Origin: an uncultured Prevotellaceae bacterium | Lineage (GTDB): Bacteria; Bacteroidota; Bacteroidia; Bacteroidales; Bacteroidaceae | Assembly (NCBI GenBank): GCA_900316445.1 | Contig: ONCZ01000013.1 | Coordinates: 1-64,000 of the forward strand | Direction of reading: 5' to 3' | DNA: 64,000 nt | Part shown: piece after piece, positions 26,006 through 35,878 of the stretch | Position numbering within the stretch: the first letter of the stretch is position 1 | How the letters are laid out: each line of letters starts with the position of its first letter | The notes under the pieces: model-generated | Told to the model about the DNA's origin: nothing | What the model saw: only the letters and a program-made list of their open reading frames with translations | Database searches by the model: none | Translations under genes and position numbers: made by a program

Positions 26006-28003
26006 CTATTTTAGTATTAAGAGGTCTACTGTTTTCTTAATTTTCTCTAGTAGGTCATCTTCTTCTAACCCTGTTATATCTATTAGGGCAAGCATTCCGA
26101 GTATCCTATTTACAAATATTCCATCTATATTATTATCTTTAACATATTGCTCAACCAATTCTTTAAGTGAGATGGCTCGTTTTGCCTGCTCAAATCTCAT
26201 GCCGATTTCGTTCTCCTCTTCTGCATCAGCGCATTTTATATTCATAGCATGGGTTGTCTTTATCTGATGAAGCCCGACTTTAATCTCCTGAGGGACTTTG
26301 TAAGTTGGATCAGTAATCAATAGATAGCTTCGTATAAACGAGCGTGTAAGCATTGTGTAGAGTGCGTTCCTAAACTGATGATTATCAGCTATGTTTTCTG
26401 TAATACATATTACATAGGGGTATTCAAGCCCCTTCGCATTATTCCTGTTACTGACTAAGACTGCGTTGGCAACTGGCTTTTTGGATTCATATGCTTTGTT
26501 AGTTTCCCAATTATATTTATTGCCTATTGCAATACAAATTTGGTTTGCGAGATTATAATTGCCAGCCTTCTCATCAACAAAAATAATAGCAACATCATTA
26601 GGCGTCAGTGTGCCATTATTCTCTTTGTTCATCTCGTCTATCAGCACGCATACCATCTGTTCTATCGTAGTTGTTGATTTTCGTTCATACACTTTCACAC
26701 TTTCATACGAAATATCATCACCATCAAATCTTTTATTTGGTTCTCTTGTTAAGGTCATCCGATCTCCATTCTTTTTCACAGAATAGCCACAGGTCCTCCA
26801 ATCCTCATCTTTCAACCACCTATAACGTTTTTGCTCAAAAAGGCCAAGTCCCATGGCATGCGCAAACATCAAAGTATCAGGGGCTGTTCTATAGCATTTA
26901 CCAAGAAGATAATCCGCATTATATGCTTTGGCGATATGCTCCGCAAAAATAGATTGGAAGACATCACCAGCCATATATACTTGCTTTGATGTTACAGCTT
27001 TGCATAGTTCTTCAAAATTTTGGTCAAAATCTTGACTCTCATCAACGATGATATAATCAAATGCAGGTTTAATTTCCACTTGACTTCTCAGTTCGTTCAA
27101 TGCTTGTTTGCAAATCTGGTCAAATGATGTCAGATAACTATAGCTATGAAACGAAAGGCCATAATGATTGCATATATATCTATAAAGACCTGAGTTTGAA
27201 TCAAAAGCACGTCCCCAAGCATTTGCGCACCATAATCTTTCCTCCCAGTCTATCTGCTTTTGTACCTTCATATAATTGAAGAATTGTTGAATGCGGATAC
27301 GCAAAGTACTTGCCAATATGCGGTTATGGCATGTAAAGAATATTTTCACATCATCTGATGATGAGTACAGTTCTTTTAGTTTATGAAGTAGCAATTCCGT
27401 CTTACCTGTTCCTGAAAGCCCTTGAATCTTAATCACTTTCTGCTGGCGGTTATCATAAATAAATCTTGTTTGATCACCATCAAAAAGTTGAATCTTATGT
27501 CTTACTTTCTCTACCAGAGTTTCTGGTACATCAACACCAACTTTAGCTATTTCGTTAACACTACCAATGCAGAGCGAAACTAACAACTCAGACTTTCGTC
27601 TCTTCAAAGGATCAGAAAGTCTTAACTTATCCATCAAACCAGCGACATTAGCAAAATCGCCTAATTTCGCTGATGTAATTAACTCATTCTCCAATTTAGA
27701 GTATAATCCCATTTTTGAGCGATAATCATACTTTTGGTACAAATATCTTATATCGCCCTTGATGTCTTCTTCAAAATCCTCAAAATCATCCGTATCAGGC
27801 TCTTCTACTATACAAAGTTGGAAACCCGGTGCCAAAAGTAGGAAATGCTTCTCATATTCTTCGTGGTCGGAGTCTACCACAGGGTTCTTTAGCAGATATA
27901 CTCTGAGACTATTCACTCTACTATACTCTTCCATACTTACCAGCCAATCTGGCTCGTCTCCTTCTATGTGTGGGAGGTTATGATAAAAATAACTTGATTT
28001 CAT
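26006..28003 (-). CDS. Superfamily 1 (UvrD/Rep-like) helicase
   Basis: 665 residues. A non-motor N-terminal region (about 1-185) precedes Walker A G-L-S-G-T-G-K-T-E (about 194-202), Walker B V-D-E-S-Q-D-F (about 315-321), the A-K-G-L-E-Y-P-Y-V-I motif V region and the L-Y-T-M-L-T-R-S motif VI. These mark a UvrD-like ATP-dependent DNA translocase; DESQ in place of DEAD/DEXH is usual for this branch. No nuclease domain is seen in it. It is the middle gene of the operon, 112 bp after the GHKL-nuclease gene and 1 bp before the 248-residue protein, and probably unwinds the DNA on which the partner nuclease acts (inference). Confidence 0.85.
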   Translation of the reverse strand: MKSSYFYHNLPHIEGDEPDWLVSMEEYSRVNSLRVYLLKNPVVDSDHEEYEKHFLLLAPGFQLCIVEEPDTDDFEDFEEDIKGDIRYLYQKYDYRSKMGLYSKLENELITSAKLGDFANVAGLMDKLRLSDPLKRRKSELLVSLCIGSVNEIAKVGVDVPETLVEKVRHKIQLFDGDQTRFIYDNRQQKVIKIQGLSGTGKTELLLHKLKELYSSSDDVKIFFTCHNRILASTLRIRIQQFFNYMKVQKQIDWEERLWCANAWGRAFDSNSGLYRYICNHYGLSFHSYSYLTSFDQICKQALNELRSQVEIKPAFDYIIVDESQDFDQNFEELCKAVTSKQVYMAGDVFQSIFAEHIAKAYNADYLLGKCYRTAPDTLMFAHAMGLGLFEQKRYRWLKDEDWRTCGYSVKKNGDRMTLTREPNKRFDGDDISYESVKVYERKSTTTIEQMVCVLIDEMNKENNGTLTPNDVAIIFVDEKAGNYNLANQICIAIGNKYNWETNKAYESKKPVANAVLVSNRNNAKGLEYPYVICITENIADNHQFRNALYTMLTRSFIRSYLLITDPTYKVPQEIKVGLHQIKTTHAMNIKCADAEEENEIGMRFEQAKRAISLKELVEQYVKDNNIDGIFVNRILGMLALIDITGLEEDDLLEKIKKTVDLLILK

Positions 28004-28115
28004 ACTCTACAAATTAAGTAATCTGTTATTATAGACAAACATTTCGGGGTGTATAGAACATCACATCCAGTTGTTTTCTACAAACACATCGAGTGCCATA
28101 TCCATTGCATAATTT

Positions 28116-30200
28116 CTACTGTCTATCTTCCTTTTTACTGAGTTTTTGTAATGTCAGCTTCGACTTAGTTTTAAAGTCAACCAACTCAGGATAATTCTTT
28201 TGGAAATATTCATTGGCATTTTGCTCTTTCACTTTTAGCGTATCCGACATATATGTCAACTTCTGCTTGTCAATGTCAATAAGTTCACGCCATGTCATCA
28301 TGTAAATACGAATATCCTCACCATCCTCGGTCATTGTTCTGTATTTAAAAGGATCATTTGGATCCTTCCTACCTGATTTCAACATCGACTTTGCCATCTT
28401 AGTAATATCTGAGGAAATGAGGATTATCTTGTATGTTGTATTTTCCTTCGGAAATGCAGCCATCTCTTCTATTTTAAACGCATATTTCTCAACCTGATTC
28501 AGTTCCTTTTGAGATAATTTACAATATGGAGCCTTCAACTCCACGATCATTACTTCACGTCTGTTATTACCCAACTTGCGCTCATTATAGAAGAACAAGT
28601 CTGTAATGTCACCATATTTCTCTTTGTATTCTGCAATAAGATTTTCATCGTCATCTGTTGGCTCATAATCCAAATAAGTTCTATGCAAGTCATTCAAGTT
28701 ATTAGATAACTTAGTATCAGACCACAAGACTGTAGATGCACCATATTCTTCACCAAACAGCCATAGTTCTTTCTCAACAATTTTGTGTAGTTGTGATCTT
28801 TCTTTTAGGCTTTTTGAAATATCACCATATGTTATTTCATACAGAAAATCTAAGAATTCAAGTTTCTTACCAACTGACGATGAGAAATTAACAATTTGGT
28901 CTATGTTGGTAATATCCAGCAATTCCCTATATTTCTCCTTGCTCTTATCGCTAAGTCCAATAATATTCTCTACCAGAAACTCTGTGTTACCGTCTTCAAT
29001 CACTTTGTTCAATAAAGGGTAAATCAGTTTTCTAGCAGCACTCTGTGTTTCTTCTAATTTTTGGTCTTCTTCAAGAATATATGCAGCATGGTCAAATAGG
29101 CTCTTACTCAAACCTTGCTCTTCCTCAGGTATGCCATAATACGGATAAATGGTATCTCCTGCAAGTCTTTCTACAAAACTCACAAATTTGGGATTCCCTT
29201 CCTTAAAGAATTCATCAACCGTATCTCTTAAGGCTTTTGAAAAAATCCTTGATTCCTTATGACCTAGCGATGCAAGGCTAAAGTTTGCAAGAAGATCCTC
29301 TGTCATCAACTCAGAATCAACAAAAATATACCATGTTCCGAGTTCAGTTGTATACCAAGGTGAGGCGTAGGCATATTTTGCAACAGTGGTAAGTATACCT
29401 GCATTTTTAATTTGCAAGAAAATGCTAACTCCCTTCTTGTTCAACTTGATTTTGTAGAAATGAAAGTTAACCTTTATAATGTTTCCATCTACGTCAGTAT
29501 AGTCTATAACCTTCAGTTTGGGGGATTCCAAGAAAAAATCATCCCTCTTCAGTCTTTCTCCGTTTACATAGAAAGCGATCTTTCCTTCAAATATCTCATA
29601 TGGATAATTCTCAAAGATTAGTTGTTTAAAGTTTGGCAGTTCAAAATCTTCATTCAATTTGTTTTTCTTCTTACATTTGCTACCATCGTTTGAGTAAAGG
29701 TTGCTGATAGTAACGTCATATCCCTTGTTGAGTTTATTTTCAGAGATGGTTGCAATGACATCAAACTCCTGCTCATCCAGGTTTACGCTCTTGATCGTAT
29801 TAGCATCAAATGTAATACTTGTCTCAGTATATTTGCTCTCCTTCTTATCGTAGGCACGCGTTTCTATAGTCATAACACGACCTATCTGAAGTGCTCCAAA
29901 TCTGCCAACGCCCAAACCGCCATCTTTCTTCTCCGTTGCTATCTGCATGATAGACTCGTCAAATTCAGACAGAGGTACGCCATCACCATCATCTGATATT
30001 TTGATACTGTCTACTCTATGGTATTGCACGGAGTCTTCATCACATTCTGATGGTCTTAATTCAATATAGATATTCCTTGCATGTGCCTGCAAAGAATTAT
30101 TAACTAATTCCTTAAATGCGTTAAACGTCGAAGAATAATGAGTTAACACATCCTTCAATAATCGTGCATTTGTTGTTAGCTTTTTGGTTATTTTACTCAC
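28116..30200 (-). CDS. GHKL (HSP90-like) ATPase fused to a PD-(D/E)XK-type nuclease domain
   Basis: 694 residues from a GTG. N-terminal GHKL ATPase: N-box F-K-E-L-V-N-N-S (about 29-36), D-D-G-D-G-V (70-75) and G-G-L-G-V-G-R-F-G (94-102), as in MutL/HSP90/Morc-like ATPases. The C-terminal third has D-I-T-D-L-F-F, then V-M-I-V-E-L-K-A-P (E and K about 554 and 556), then a Gln-rich helix: the D...E-x-K pattern of PD-(D/E)XK nucleases. An ATP-driven clamp carrying a nuclease is the natural reading. First gene of a three-gene minus-strand operon with an SF1 helicase. I do not recognise this exact combination as a named defence system. Confidence 0.75.
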   Translation of the reverse strand: MSKITKKLTTNARLLKDVLTHYSSTFNAFKELVNNSLQAHARNIYIELRPSECDEDSVQYHRVDSIKISDDGDGVPLSEFDESIMQIATEKKDGGLGVGRFGALQIGRVMTIETRAYDKKESKYTETSITFDANTIKSVNLDEQEFDVIATISENKLNKGYDVTISNLYSNDGSKCKKKNKLNEDFELPNFKQLIFENYPYEIFEGKIAFYVNGERLKRDDFFLESPKLKVIDYTDVDGNIIKVNFHFYKIKLNKKGVSIFLQIKNAGILTTVAKYAYASPWYTTELGTWYIFVDSELMTEDLLANFSLASLGHKESRIFSKALRDTVDEFFKEGNPKFVSFVERLAGDTIYPYYGIPEEEQGLSKSLFDHAAYILEEDQKLEETQSAARKLIYPLLNKVIEDGNTEFLVENIIGLSDKSKEKYRELLDITNIDQIVNFSSSVGKKLEFLDFLYEITYGDISKSLKERSQLHKIVEKELWLFGEEYGASTVLWSDTKLSNNLNDLHRTYLDYEPTDDDENLIAEYKEKYGDITDLFFYNERKLGNNRREVMIVELKAPYCKLSQKELNQVEKYAFKIEEMAAFPKENTTYKIILISSDITKMAKSMLKSGRKDPNDPFKYRTMTEDGEDIRIYMMTWRELIDIDKQKLTYMSDTLKVKEQNANEYFQKNYPELVDFKTKSKLTLQKLSKKEDRQ

Positions 30201-30234
30201 GTTTATTGTAATTCCTTGTTTTAATATTCTGATG

Positions 30235-30242
30235 CAAATTTA
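30235..30242 (-). promoter_or_regulatory. -7 element of the GHKL-helicase operon
   Basis: TAAATTTG on the minus strand, 35 bp before the GTG start of the GHKL-nuclease gene. Confidence 0.6.
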
Positions 30243-30393
30243 GTAATAAAACTACAGAATGCTACTCTTTTGGCAAAACTTTTATCAATTATTTGCAGTT
30301 TTAATCACTACTTCCGCAAAAAAGTCATACCAATCCGTATCAAGAGAGTTAGACGGAATATAGATGACTCTTCAAATAAATAATATGGAAGGG

Positions 30394-30552
30394 TTAATTA
30401 AGGGCTTTTTTGATATTTCGAATAATGCATAAGTCACCTTTCTTCTCTTGTTCCTCAAATGTATGTTTATGACGGTAGTACTCTTCATGAACATTTACTA
30501 AAATCTGAATATAATTGGATACGGTTCTCGCATTTTTCATAATCAATGACAT
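30394..30552 (-). CDS. Possible small protein (52 residues)
   Basis: An open frame starting M-S-L-I-M-K-N and ending K-K-A-L-N, with a charged, helical composition (V-H-E-E-Y-Y-R-H-K-H) unlike random sequence. It lies between the tRNA-like gene and the GHKL operon on the operon's strand, 150 bp upstream of the operon promoter. It could be a small gene or the tail of a decayed one; no ribosome site or family supports it. Confidence 0.3.
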   Translation of the reverse strand: MSLIMKNARTVSNYIQILVNVHEEYYRHKHTFEEQEKKGDLCIIRNIKKALN

Positions 30553-30654
30553 ATACAAATCATTTTGATAGCTTATGATATAAAATCAAAAACCGATTCC
30601 TGACATTTTGTCATATGTCTAAAATTTGGCACGGTTTTTGTTATTGTATATGAT

Positions 30655-30740
30655 GGAGAGTTGGCAGAGTGGTCGAATGCACCTGACTCCAAATCAGGCA
30701 GTCCTTTGCGGGCTCGTGGGTTCGAATCCCACACTCAGAA
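30655..30740 (+). tRNA. tRNA-like gene, type II (Ser-like body) with anticodon CCA and a mispaired acceptor stem
   Basis: Cloverleaf seen by eye: D stem GCA/TGC, anticodon stem CCTGA/TCAGG (30682-30698) with loop CTCCAAA (anticodon CCA, 30689-30691, reading the Trp codon UGG), a long variable arm AGTCC/GGGCT, and T stem GTGGG/CCCAC with loop TTCGAAT. The 5' part and long variable arm are Ser-type, while the anticodon loop is that of tRNA-Trp. Acceptor 5' GGAGAGT pairs with 3' ACTCAGA at only four of seven positions; the outer three pairs are mismatched, where a Ser tRNA would end ACTCTCC. No encoded CCA end. It may be a tRNA pseudogene or a decoy-like RNA rather than a working tRNA. Confidence 0.6.
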
Positions 30741-30760
30741 TATTCATTCAATTATTATAG

Positions 30761-30783
30761 AAGCGGTGTATACCGCTTTTTTT
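30761..30783 (+). terminator. Intrinsic terminator after the tRNA-like gene
   Basis: A hairpin AAGCGGT/ACCGCTT with a 4-nt loop followed by seven or more T residues, about 20 bp past the tRNA-like gene. It suggests that the tRNA-like gene is, or was, a transcription unit of its own. Confidence 0.75.
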
Positions 30784-30991
30784 ATTCTATGTAAATTAGA
30801 TTCAAATTTCAATCCTGATTATTCTTGATTAGCCGCCCTGCCAACCGGGGAAATCCGCTGACCAGAGAAAGTCCAAAAACTTTTGGCTTTTTACACACTT
30901 ATTCGTACATTTGAACTATATTCGAAGGTAGGCTGCATCTCGGAAATGAAAGAAAAATGTCTTTTTTCTTTGCATTTCGCTCGATTTGCAC

Positions 30992-30999
30992 TACCTTTG
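30992..30999 (+). promoter_or_regulatory. -7 element of metG
   Basis: TACCTTTG, 31 bp before the metG start codon; a TTTG about 20 bp upstream could serve as the -33 box. Confidence 0.6.
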
Positions 31000-31030
31000 C
31001 ACCCAAATTCAGAAAATACGTATTTAAGGA

Positions 31031-33097
31031 ATGGAAAACAAGACTTTCAAGCGTACGACGGTGACGTCGGCGCTGCCCTATGCCAACGGCGGGGTGCACA
31101 TCGGCCATCTGGCTGGCGTGTACGTGCCTGCTGATATCTATGTGCGCTATCTCCGTCTGAAGAAGCGCGAGGTGCTGTTTATCGGAGGTTCTGACGAGCA
31201 CGGTGTGCCCATCACGGTGCGTGCCCGTAAGGAAGGTATTACGCCGCAGGACGTCGTGGATCGCTATCACAAGATGATCAAGGACTCCTTCGAGGAGTTC
31301 GGTATCTCGTTTGATATCTATAGCCGCACGACCTCAGAGACGCACCACAAGTTTGCTGCCGAGTGGTTCAAGAAGCTCTACGACGAGGGCAAACTGACGG
31401 AAGAAACCACCGAACAGCTCTACGACGAGGAGGCCAAGCAGTTCCTTGCTGACCGTTATGTCACTGGTGAGTGCCCCCACTGCCACAACGAGGGAGCCTA
31501 CGGTGATCAGTGTGAGAAGTGTGGACGCGACCTCTCGCCCACGGAACTGATCAATCCGAAGTCGACCATCAGCGGCTCTACCCCTGTGCTGAAGAAGACT
31601 AAGAACTGGTATCTGCCCCTGAACGAATATCAGGACTGGCTGAAGCAGTGGATCCTCGAGGAGCACAAGGAGTGGCGTCCGAATGTATACGGGCAGTGTA
31701 AGTCTTGGCTCGACATGGACTTGCAGCCCCGTGCGATGACACGCGATCTGGACTGGGGAATCCCCGTGCCTGTGAAGGATGCTGAGGGCAAGGTGCTCTA
31801 TGTGTGGTTCGATGCGCCCATCGGCTATGTGTCGAACACCGTAGAACTGTGTGCGAAGGAGCCTGAGAAGTGGGGTAATTGGGAGAAATGGTGGCAGGAT
31901 GAGGATACCCGTCTGGTACACTTCATCGGCAAAGACAACATCGTGTTCCACTGCATTATCTTCCCTGTGATGATGAAGGCCCACGGCAAGTATATCATGC
32001 CAGACAACGTACCTGCCAACGAGTTCCTGAACCTCGAAAACGACAAGATTTCAACCTCCCGCAACTGGGCCGTATGGCTCCACGAGTATCTGGTGGATAT
32101 GCCTGGCAAGCAGGATGTGCTGCGCTATGTACTCACTGCCAATGCCCCTGAGACCAAGGACAACAACTTCACCTGGAAGGATTTCCAAGACCGCAATAAC
32201 AACGAGCTCGTGGCCGTCTATGGAAACTTCGTGAACCGTGCCCTCCAGCTCACAAAGAAATACTGGAATGGCGTGGTGCCTGCCTGTGGCGTGCTGCATG
32301 ATGTTGATAAGGCTGCCTTGGCAGAGTTCAAGGACGTGAAGGAGAAGGTGGAGGCCTTGCTGGAGCAGTTCAAGTTCCGCGATGCCCAGTTCGAGGCCAT
32401 GAACCTTGCCCGCATCGGCAACCGTTATATCACCGAGTGTGAGCCTTGGAAGGTGTGGAAGACCGATCCCAAGCGCTGCGAGACCATCCTCAACATCTGT
32501 CTGCAACTCACTGCCAACCTTGCCATCGCCTTCGAGCCGTTCCTGCCATTCTCAAGCAAGAAACTCCGCGAGATGCTTAACATCAATTCGTTCGAGTGGG
32601 AGCAGCTGGGCAGCACAGACCTCCTGAAGGCTGGTCATCAGCTGGGCGAGCCTGCCCTTCTCTTCGAGAAGATTGAGGACGACGTCATCCAGAAGCAGCT
32701 CGACAAGCTTGAGGCCACCAAGAAGGCTAACGAGGCTGCCGCCTATAAGGCAGCGCCCATCAAAGATACCGTCTCGTTCGAGGAATTCGAGAAGCTTGAC
32801 ATCCGAGTAGGCCTCGTGAAGGACTGTCAGAAGGTGAAGAAGTCGAAGAAGCTCCTGCAGTTCACCATCGACGACGGCTCAGGCACAGACCGCACCATCT
32901 GTTCAGGCATCGCTGCCTTCTATGAGAACCCCGAGGAACTCATCGGCAAGCGCATCCTCTTCGTGGCCAACTTCGCTCCCCGCAATATGATGGGCATCGA
33001 GAGCCAGGGCATGATCCTCTCTGCCGTCGATGCCGACGAGAGCCTCAGCGTCGTCACCACCACAAAAGACGTGAAGCCAGGCAGCCAGGTAGGCTGA
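31031..33097 (+). CDS. metG: Methionyl-tRNA synthetase
   Basis: 688 residues. Class I synthetase: [11 protein letters not shown] (about 15-25), a zinc knuckle C-P-H-C ... C-E-K-C (about 148-165), the K-I-S-T-S signature in place of KMSKS (about 338-342), a helical anticodon domain, and a C-terminal Trbp111/EMAP-like tRNA-binding domain (about 585-688, with D-I-R-V-G). Length is right for the dimeric MetG with this C-terminal extension. It charges initiator and elongator tRNA-Met. A core gene with GC-rich codons unlike the AT-rich island to its left, so the island border falls between 30.7 and 31.0 kb. Convergent with the GH97 gene, 10 bp away. Confidence 0.97.
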   Translation: MENKTFKRTTVTSALPYANGGVHIGHLAGVYVPADIYVRYLRLKKREVLFIGGSDEHGVPITVRARKEGITPQDVVDRYHKMIKDSFEEFGISFDIYSRTTSETHHKFAAEWFKKLYDEGKLTEETTEQLYDEEAKQFLADRYVTGECPHCHNEGAYGDQCEKCGRDLSPTELINPKSTISGSTPVLKKTKNWYLPLNEYQDWLKQWILEEHKEWRPNVYGQCKSWLDMDLQPRAMTRDLDWGIPVPVKDAEGKVLYVWFDAPIGYVSNTVELCAKEPEKWGNWEKWWQDEDTRLVHFIGKDNIVFHCIIFPVMMKAHGKYIMPDNVPANEFLNLENDKISTSRNWAVWLHEYLVDMPGKQDVLRYVLTANAPETKDNNFTWKDFQDRNNNELVAVYGNFVNRALQLTKKYWNGVVPACGVLHDVDKAALAEFKDVKEKVEALLEQFKFRDAQFEAMNLARIGNRYITECEPWKVWKTDPKRCETILNICLQLTANLAIAFEPFLPFSSKKLREMLNINSFEWEQLGSTDLLKAGHQLGEPALLFEKIEDDVIQKQLDKLEATKKANEAAAYKAAPIKDTVSFEEFEKLDIRVGLVKDCQKVKKSKKLLQFTIDDGSGTDRTICSGIAAFYENPEELIGKRILFVANFAPRNMMGIESQGMILSAVDADESLSVVTTTKDVKPGSQVG

Positions 33098-33107
33098 TTC
33101 CGAAGGC

Positions 33108-35114
33108 TTATTGATTCAGGATAGCCACCCATCCACCACCACTACTCAGGTGGATGCGGAGGCTATCTTCTTTTTTCACCGTCTGCCGGCTCTGCCGATA
33201 GTCTGTGGCATCTTTCAGAGCATTCACACCGTCGGCAAAGATCTCTGCCTGATAAGCCCCGTCTCCCAGAAAATGGAGGGGAAGGTCGATGTCGCGTTCC
33301 GTCCAGTCCGTCATCGCAGCGATATACCAGGTCGATCCCTTCCTGCGGGCAATCACCGTATATTCACCCAACTGTCCGTCTATCGCCACCGTCTCGTCGA
33401 AGGTGGTGGGGATGCGGGTGATGAAGTCCGTGCACGCCTGGTTCTGCATGTACTTCGTCGGACTGTCTGCCAGCATCTGCAACGGTGCCTCGAAGGTGAC
33501 GTACATCGCCATCTGATGCACACGTGTGCCCTGGCTCATCGGATGGTTGTTATTGCCGAAGAAATGATCTTTCATCGCATTCACCATCGCACCAGGCGTA
33601 TAGTCCATTGGCCCAGCCAGCATGCGGAGATAGGATGCCGTCACGTCGTAGCGGGGCTGGTCGTGCAGAGGGCCGTTGCCCTCACGGGGCTCCCACTTCG
33701 AGTTCTCCAAGCCCTTCACACCCTCGAAATTGAGGATGTTCGGATAGGCGCGTTGGATGCCGAAGGGTTTCAGACCGTGGTAGTCGAGATAGAGATGATA
33801 CTTCGCAGCACTCTCCGCCACCTTATAGGCCGAGGCGATCACCTGCTGGTCGTCACGGTCGAAGAAGTCCACCTTGAAGCCCTTAATGCCCATATCGGCA
33901 TAGTGCTTCATCACTTTGTCTGTGACCGTCATGTCCGACAACGGGTCATTTCCTATCAGGTTTCGCCAGCTCGACCAGAGGATGATACCCACCCCCTTCT
34001 TTTGTCCATAGGCAATCAGGCGCGGCAGGTCTATCTCGGGAATCAGATCCTCCATCAGCGACTCCTTACCGCTCCAGCCCTCGTCGATGATGATATACTC
34101 AATCTTATTCTTTGCGGCGAAGTCTATATAATATAAGTAGGTGTCTGTGTTCATGCCCGACAAGAAGTCCACGCCTGTCACGTTACAGTTGTTCCACCAG
34201 TCCCAAGCCACCTTGCCTGGCTGTATCCACGAGGTGTCGCTGAGACGGCACTCAGGTGCCAGCCGTTGGGCCATGTCGCAGTTCAGGATGTCAGCATCCC
34301 TCTCCGTGATGACCACAGCCCGCCAGGGCAGCGACTGCTTAGGATCCAGTTTCGCGATGTAATCAGCCCGTTTCGTGGGTATGAGGTTCAGACGGTCGAA
34401 GCCGCCGACCTTCTGTTCCAGCGGATAGGGTGCAAACTCCGCCACCAAAGCGTTCCCGTCGCCTTTTACGAGCATTTCAGGATAGTTCTCCACGCCGGCA
34501 TCCATCACAATGGCCTTCATGCCTCCAGGCAGACAGACGGCTAACGGCGTGATGGCAAGGGAGTCCTTGAACATCGCAGACAACGGCTGCTCGTCGTAAT
34601 ACGACTCGAACGAATAGCAATAGCGCTGCTCATCACGGTAGTCGTTCATGTAGGGCACAAACGCCTGATAGTCGTCGGCGAAGCGGAACTCAGCCGTCTC
34701 CGACTTCACCAGCGATGGCTTCGTGGCTCCGCTAATAAGTCTGTAGGCAGCACCGTCGTCGTATGCCCGCACTTCTATCGTCCACTTTTGGTTGGTGTAC
34801 ATCAGCATCCGACCATACTCGTCTGTGACTGTGGCCTTCTTATAGAAGGGTGTGCTGAAACTGGACTTTACCGTATATCTCGCCACCTTGCCCACCTTTC
34901 CTAACGACAGCGTCTTCTGGCCTTGTTGCAGGCAGATGTCAATGGCCGACGGCAACAGCACAGGCATCTCGCCATAGTTCACCGCCCAGCGCACGCCCTG
35001 ATCCGTATTTACCGTCACCTTCACCTTTCCGTTAGGCGAACAAACCTCATACACCCCTGCCGACATCTCCATTGTCGCCAGAGCCATTACCAATAATACC
35101 AGAATCTTCTTCAT
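33108..35114 (-). CDS. Glycoside hydrolase family 97 (alpha-glucosidase/alpha-galactosidase)
   Basis: 668 residues with a signal peptide (about 1-19, ending M-S-A-G), so periplasmic or outer-membrane facing. GH97 order: N-terminal beta-sandwich (about 22-275), a TIM barrel with W-D-W-W-N-N, I-I-I-D-E-G-W, F-K-V-D-F-F-D-R-D-D-Q and N-F-E-G-V-K-G-L-E, then a small C-terminal beta domain. The length and the Asp in the K-V-D-F motif resemble the retaining alpha-galactosidase branch more than the longer inverting SusB branch; that subfamily call is inference. It stands alone, not in a visible SusC/SusD locus. Confidence 0.9.
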   Translation of the reverse strand: MKKILVLLVMALATMEMSAGVYEVCSPNGKVKVTVNTDQGVRWAVNYGEMPVLLPSAIDICLQQGQKTLSLGKVGKVARYTVKSSFSTPFYKKATVTDEYGRMLMYTNQKWTIEVRAYDDGAAYRLISGATKPSLVKSETAEFRFADDYQAFVPYMNDYRDEQRYCYSFESYYDEQPLSAMFKDSLAITPLAVCLPGGMKAIVMDAGVENYPEMLVKGDGNALVAEFAPYPLEQKVGGFDRLNLIPTKRADYIAKLDPKQSLPWRAVVITERDADILNCDMAQRLAPECRLSDTSWIQPGKVAWDWWNNCNVTGVDFLSGMNTDTYLYYIDFAAKNKIEYIIIDEGWSGKESLMEDLIPEIDLPRLIAYGQKKGVGIILWSSWRNLIGNDPLSDMTVTDKVMKHYADMGIKGFKVDFFDRDDQQVIASAYKVAESAAKYHLYLDYHGLKPFGIQRAYPNILNFEGVKGLENSKWEPREGNGPLHDQPRYDVTASYLRMLAGPMDYTPGAMVNAMKDHFFGNNNHPMSQGTRVHQMAMYVTFEAPLQMLADSPTKYMQNQACTDFITRIPTTFDETVAIDGQLGEYTVIARRKGSTWYIAAMTDWTERDIDLPLHFLGDGAYQAEIFADGVNALKDATDYRQSRQTVKKEDSLRIHLSSGGGWVAILNQ

Positions 35115-35235
35115 TGCTATTTGCTTTTTAGTTTATTTTCGAATATCATGTCTCTTTGATGCCACAAAGTTAGCATTTATTTCCCAAACGGCAAAGGAAA
35201 AACATAAAATATTTCCTCGTCTGAAATAAATCCTT

Positions 35236-35243
35236 TACCTTTG
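35236..35243 (+). promoter_or_regulatory. -7 element very close to the short AlbA_2 gene
   Basis: TACCTTTG ends 8 bp before the ATG at 35252, leaving almost no 5' untranslated region. Confidence 0.6.
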
Positions 35244-35251
35244 CACACCGT

Positions 35252-35878
35252 ATGGGCGACAAGCGTCATCTTCTCAACCTCATTCAGGAGGGCGAGCATC
35301 AGCAGCAGGACTTCAAATACCGTGTGGCTGATGCCAGCAAACTGGCCAAGTCGGTGTCGGCCTTTGCCAACACCTATGGTGGTCGTCTGCTGATTGGCGT
35401 TCGCGATGACGGCCATCTCTCTGGCGTCCGTTCCGAAGAAGAAATCTTCATGATGCACCAGGCGGCCTACAAATACTGCAAACCCGAGGCCAGCATTAAG
35501 TTCGATACCTATCATATAGATGGACGTACGATTGTCGTTGCCACCGTTCCGCCATCTGTCAAGCGGCCTGTCTGTGCGCTGGATGATGAAGGAATGCAGC
35601 GAGCCTATATCCGTATTGCCGATGAGAACATCGTGGCCTCGCCTGTGCATTTGGCCCTCTGGCGCGAGACTCAGAAGCCCAAGGGATCCGTCATGACCTA
35701 CGACGCCACCGTCCGCCAGTTGCTCGATGCGATGCAGGGTCGTCAGACGCTGAACCAGATTGTCCGACTCTCAAGACTGCCACGCCCAAAGGTCATCACC
35801 CTCCTGGCCCGTCTCATCCGCTTCGGCACAGCTCAATGGGAATACACTGACCAGCAATTCCTGTTCAGTTTGGTATAA
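35252..35878 (+). CDS. Short AlbA_2-domain protein
   Basis: 208 residues. AlbA_2 domain (about 1-130): Q-D-F-K-Y-R, F-A-N-T-Y-G-G-R-L-L-I-G-V, A-Y-I-R-I-A-D-E-N. A C-terminal winged-helix-like segment (about 150-208) follows, so it may be a DNA-binding regulator; the RecG-like half of the longer relative at 23553 is absent. Its mRNA would be leaderless or nearly so. Many Prevotella-type genomes carry such a lone gene; the role is unknown to me. It is divergent from the GH97 gene and convergent with the vsr-like gene, which begins its 3' end right after this stop. Confidence 0.75.
   Translation: MGDKRHLLNLIQEGEHQQQDFKYRVADASKLAKSVSAFANTYGGRLLIGVRDDGHLSGVRSEEEIFMMHQAAYKYCKPEASIKFDTYHIDGRTIVVATVPPSVKRPVCALDDEGMQRAYIRIADENIVASPVHLALWRETQKPKGSVMTYDATVRQLLDAMQGRQTLNQIVRLSRLPRPKVITLLARLIRFGTAQWEYTDQQFLFSLV

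Noticed and set aside
30601-30654. A sigma70-like promoter (TTGGCA, 17 bp, TATGAT) for the tRNA-like gene
   Set aside because: The -10 word touches the first base of the tRNA-like gene, leaving no room for a start site upstream of it, and Bacteroidetes rarely use this type.
33111-34136. A 341-codon plus-strand frame over the GH97 gene
   Set aside because: Antisense shadow of a well-supported GH97 gene; no domain or ribosome site.
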